This document shows, in pieces, positions 5,741 through 7,741 of a stretch of 7,741 nucleotides of DNA. The notes beneath the pieces are model-generated. The model had not been told where the DNA came from. It saw only the letters and a list, made by a program, of their open reading frames with translations, and did no database searches. The DNA is from JBOHHR01 sp050740975 (GTDB lineage: Bacteria; Pseudomonadota; Gammaproteobacteria; JBOHHR01). Every line of letters begins with the position of its first letter. Within the stretch, counting starts at the first letter, position 1. The DNA lies in the NCBI GenBank assembly GCA_050740975.1, contig JBOIEE010000177.1, forward strand, positions 1 to 7,741. The letters run 5' to 3'. A program made the position numbers and the translations under genes.

Positions 5741-7114
5741 GTGGCTTTGAGTATCGTTATTCTCGCAGCCGGTCAAGGCACCCGGATGCTTTCCCTGCGC
5801 CCCAAAGTGTTGCATGAATTGGCGGGCAAGCCTTTGTTACAGCATGTTTATGATGCAGCAAACGTCTTGGCCCCCGCGCGAGTCGTAGTGGTGTACGGAC
5901 ATGGCGGGGAGCGTGTTCGCGAGCGGTGCTCGCAGATAAAAGCCCATTGGGTGGAGCAGCCGCAGCAGCTTGGGACCGGGCATGCGGTACAGCAGGCGTT
6001 GCCCTATATTCCCGAGCAAGACCTGGTGCTGGTTCTGTGCGGCGATGTTCCTCTGATCACCGCGGAAACGCTGCAGCGTTTGATCGCGGCTGCGGCCGAC
6101 AGCGGATTTGGGTTGCTCACCGTCACCTTGGACGACCCCACGGGATATGGACGAATTGTTCGGGATGAGCAGCGCAAGGTAATAGGAATAGTAGAGGAGA
6201 GGGACGCGACTCCTGAGCAACGCATGATTAAGGAAATCAACACGGGTTTGATGGCGGTCTCGGCCCAGTGGCTGCACGAGTGGCTAAGCCGGGTGGGTTG
6301 TGAAAACGTGCGGGGCGAATACTATCTAACCGATATCGTGACTGTTGCGGCCGCGGCCCGCCATTCGATATCCACTGTGTCACCGAATTGCGAAGCGGAG
6401 GTGCGGGGAGTCAACGATCAGGCCCAACTGGCGCAAGTCGAGAACCATTTTCGAGCCCGTCAAGCGCACTCCTTGATGTTACAGGGATTGACTCTCATCG
6501 ATCCCGCACGCTTTGATTTACGCGGCAAGCTTGCATTTGGCACGGATTGCGTGGTGGATATCAATGTCATCTTAGAGGGCGTAGTTCGCTTTGGTAACCG
6601 CGTACGGATAGGGGCTAACACCGTGATCCGCGATTCTGAGCTCGGCGATGACGTGGTAATACTGCCTAACTGCGTCATCGAAAGCTCCTTCATAGACCGC
6701 TGTTCACAGCTCGGCCCATTCGCCCGCTTGCGCCCCGAATCGAAGTTGCACGAGGACGTGCGCATCGGTAATTTCGTAGAGATCAAAAAATCAGAGATCG
6801 CGAGCGGTACGAAAATCAATCATCTGAGCTATGTTGGGGACACGCACGTGGGGAAAAACGTGAATGTCGGTGCGGGAACGATTGTTTGCAATTACGACGG
6901 GGCGAACAAGCACCGCACCGTGATCGGTGATGGGGTGTTTGTGGGATCAGACACACAACTTGTGGCACCGGTTACGGTCGGGGAGGGCGCCACCATAGGC
7001 GCCGGAACGACAGTGACCGAAGATGTACCCCCCGGTGTGTTAGCGCTCAGCCGCACACCACAAATCACCATCCCTCGCTGGCAGCGCCCGCAGAAGAAAA
7101 AACCTCATTCCTGA
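5741..7114 (+). CDS. glmU: Bifunctional GlcNAc-1-phosphate uridyltransferase / glucosamine-1-phosphate acetyltransferase
   Basis: GlmU acetylates glucosamine-1-phosphate with acetyl-CoA and then uridylates it with UTP, giving UDP-GlcNAc for peptidoglycan and lipopolysaccharide. At 457 residues it is full length. The N-terminal uridyltransferase domain (about 1-230) shows LAAGQGTRM (8-16), RPKVL with K23 or its neighbour, QLGTGHA (77-81 region), GDVP (101-104, D102 as the metal-binding Asp), NTG (167-169) and EYYLTD (193-198). The C-terminal left-handed beta-helix (about 250-450) is built of hexapeptide repeats and keeps the acetyltransferase residues R331, K349, H361, Y364 and N384 (NYDG), each offset by two from the E. 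coli numbering. The GTG start is fixed by the N-terminal motif and by AAAGGAAG 7 nt upstream. It is transcribed away from the sulfurtransferase gene. In many proteobacteria glmS follows; it is not seen in the remaining 627 nt. Confidence 0.97.
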   Translation: MALSIVILAAGQGTRMLSLRPKVLHELAGKPLLQHVYDAANVLAPARVVVVYGHGGERVRERCSQIKAHWVEQPQQLGTGHAVQQALPYIPEQDLVLVLCGDVPLITAETLQRLIAAAADSGFGLLTVTLDDPTGYGRIVRDEQRKVIGIVEERDATPEQRMIKEINTGLMAVSAQWLHEWLSRVGCENVRGEYYLTDIVTVAAAARHSISTVSPNCEAEVRGVNDQAQLAQVENHFRARQAHSLMLQGLTLIDPARFDLRGKLAFGTDCVVDINVILEGVVRFGNRVRIGANTVIRDSELGDDVVILPNCVIESSFIDRCSQLGPFARLRPESKLHEDVRIGNFVEIKKSEIASGTKINHLSYVGDTHVGKNVNVGAGTIVCNYDGANKHRTVIGDGVFVGSDTQLVAPVTVGEGATIGAGTTVTEDVPPGVLALSRTPQITIPRWQRPQKKKPHS

Positions 7115-7396
7115 GCAAACTGTCAAAACCAGTTAGTTAGGGCTTGCCTTAAACCGTCTTTTTGTGACGCTTTTTGTCGCGCTTTGGCTACAGCAGGAGA
7201 TTCTCCATACCCCCTCGGCCAAGCAAGGGATGCGGTTTCGATGCAGGCTGCAAGCCCGGATCCTAGGCTTCCATGGTGGATTAGGGATGCTGTGGCATGG
7301 TTCTAGCTGTACCCTATCCGTTCGCAACGTGCGTTCAAAAGCAAGAACATTAGATTTTCCCTGGGAGCGGAGAATAGCGAAACACGGTTGCTCGAC
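7115..7396. other. Intergenic stretch after glmU with open but unsupported frames
   Basis: There is no recognisable gene. AACTG (7118-7122) can pair with CAGTT (7130-7134), but no T-run follows, so it is a poor terminator. In frame 2 the sequence after the glmU stop stays open to TAG at 7304-7306, encoding among others PYPLGQARDAV and PRLPWWIRDAVAWF. It then continues open in the same frame into the small protein at 7397. The stretch lacks a start codon with a ribosome binding site. Frame 3 (7164-7436) and the minus strand (7133-7411) are open too, so openness alone proves little. An imperfect 12-bp tandem repeat lies at 7159-7182. Confidence 0.4.
7159..7182. repeat. Imperfect 12-bp tandem repeat
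   Basis: TTTTTGTGACGC (7159-7170) is followed directly by TTTTTGTCGCGC (7171-7182), with 10 of 12 bases the same. It lies about 45 nt past the glmU stop. The T-runs are not preceded by a strong stem. Confidence 0.5.
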
Positions 7397-7564
7397 ATGT
7401 TCGAACTTCACGAAAAGGAAATACTGGAGACGTTGATCGCTTTGTTAGCGCAATGCGATGAGCTGTTGAACGACTTGGAACAATACAGTCCCAAGTATAA
7501 CGAGTTGATTAGGGCTACTCGTGCCGCTTATGGCAATGCTTTAGCCGCATACGTCGCCGATTAA
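7397..7564 (+). CDS. Small hypothetical protein (55 residues), probably helical
   Basis: I do not recognise this protein. ATG 7397 to TAA 7562-7564 encodes 55 residues: an acidic, leucine-rich amphipathic start (MFELHEKEILETLIALLAQC) and an Ala/Tyr-rich end (RAAYGNALAAYVAD). The pattern suggests one or two helices and perhaps dimerisation; there is one Cys (20) and no membrane segment. The reading frame stays open upstream to 7307 and reads plausibly (RFSLGAENSETRLLD), so translation could start earlier at a non-ATG codon such as TTG 7388, or the gene could be the 3' part of a longer broken one. No good Shine-Dalgarno sequence precedes ATG 7397. It lies 282 nt after glmU on the same strand, so co-transcription is possible but unproven. 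Confidence 0.5.
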   Translation: MFELHEKEILETLIALLAQCDELLNDLEQYSPKYNELIRATRAAYGNALAAYVAD

Positions 7565-7741
7565 TGGGCACTTCGATTAATTCGTTTACATGGGTAGCTA
7601 ACCCTTCAAATAACCAAGGATGATTAAAGTCTTGTAAGTGGTGGTTTGTACATGGCTACCGCTTGTCTTATAGGATGCCGTTTCCCATCGCTGCTTTTAG
7701 ATTGCGTGGGCAAGCCGATTCCCTGGCTTGCGTCGCTCCAA
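7565..7741. other. Right-edge tail without a supported gene
   Basis: An open frame from ATG 7652 (+) and an antisense frame over 7627-7740 (-) both run to the window edge, but neither has a ribosome binding site or a recognised motif. GCAAGCC (7710-7716) pairs with GGCTTGC (7725-7731) around an 8-nt loop. The start of a gene to the right cannot be excluded. Confidence 0.4.

Noticed and set aside
5837..6277. 146-codon minus-strand frame inside glmU
   Set aside because: It is an antisense shadow of the glmU uridyltransferase domain.
7133..7436. Overlapping frames of about 90 codons on both strands after glmU (7133-7411 minus, 7164-7436 plus)
   Set aside because: No ribosome binding site or recognised domain; compositions are rich in Arg, Cys and Trp as in shadow frames, and they conflict with the better-supported frame 2 reading of the small protein.
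1..7741. CRISPR array, insertion sequence or replication origin
   Set aside because: No regularly spaced repeats, no transposase or terminal inverted repeat pair, and no cluster of DnaA-box-like motifs was seen.

Overview
The window reads as a piece of a proteobacterial chromosome, most likely from a betaproteobacterium. The reasons are a type III pantothenate kinase next to a BirA biotin ligase and a small SPOR-domain protein, a full-length two-domain GlmU, and moderately high G+C with Shine-Dalgarno-type start sites. The taxon is inferred from gene content only; no rRNA or other firm marker is present.

Layout. Positions 1-385 hold only debris: a short GC3-rich fragment of unknown origin and no intact gene. 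Positions 386-1924 (+) hold an asparagine-synthase-like gene broken by two opposite one-base frameshifts, both in short G runs. Positions 1925-2092 hold no gene but a series of hairpins, the strongest with 12-bp perfect arms. A tRNA-Thr(UGU) gene follows on the minus strand (2093-2163). Upstream of it on the same strand lies a tightly packed minus-strand run, in transcription order: 3-mercaptopyruvate sulfurtransferase (4733-5566), birA (3730-4740), coaX (2990-3730) and a SPOR-domain membrane protein (2178-2993). Consecutive genes overlap by 8, 1 and 4 nt, and the tRNA begins 14 nt after the last stop codon. A 174-nt divergent intergenic region (5567-5740) separates this run from glmU (5741-7114, +). 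After glmU come about 280 nt of uncertain content, a likely 55-residue small protein (7397-7564), and a tail with no supported gene.

How the genes fit together. The minus-strand cluster links cofactor enzymes: CoaX makes 4'-phosphopantothenate for CoA, BirA attaches biotin to carboxyl carrier proteins (the acetyl-CoA carboxylase reaction needs both cofactors), and the sulfurtransferase handles sulfane sulfur. The SPOR protein probably sits in the inner membrane facing the cell wall. GlmU, transcribed away from them, makes UDP-GlcNAc for peptidoglycan and lipopolysaccharide. These are housekeeping genes and look intact. The region left of the tRNA, with its broken asparagine-synthase-like gene and unidentified remnant next to a tRNA 3' end, looks like decayed accessory DNA, but I found no integrase, transposase or convincing attachment-site pair.

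I did not find a clearly new biological system. The best leads are the hairpin-rich stretch against the tRNA 3' end, the tRNA's irregularities (a U-U mismatch in the anticodon stem, no encoded CCA), the palindromic ATTATAAT in the divergent promoter region, and the small protein downstream of glmU.
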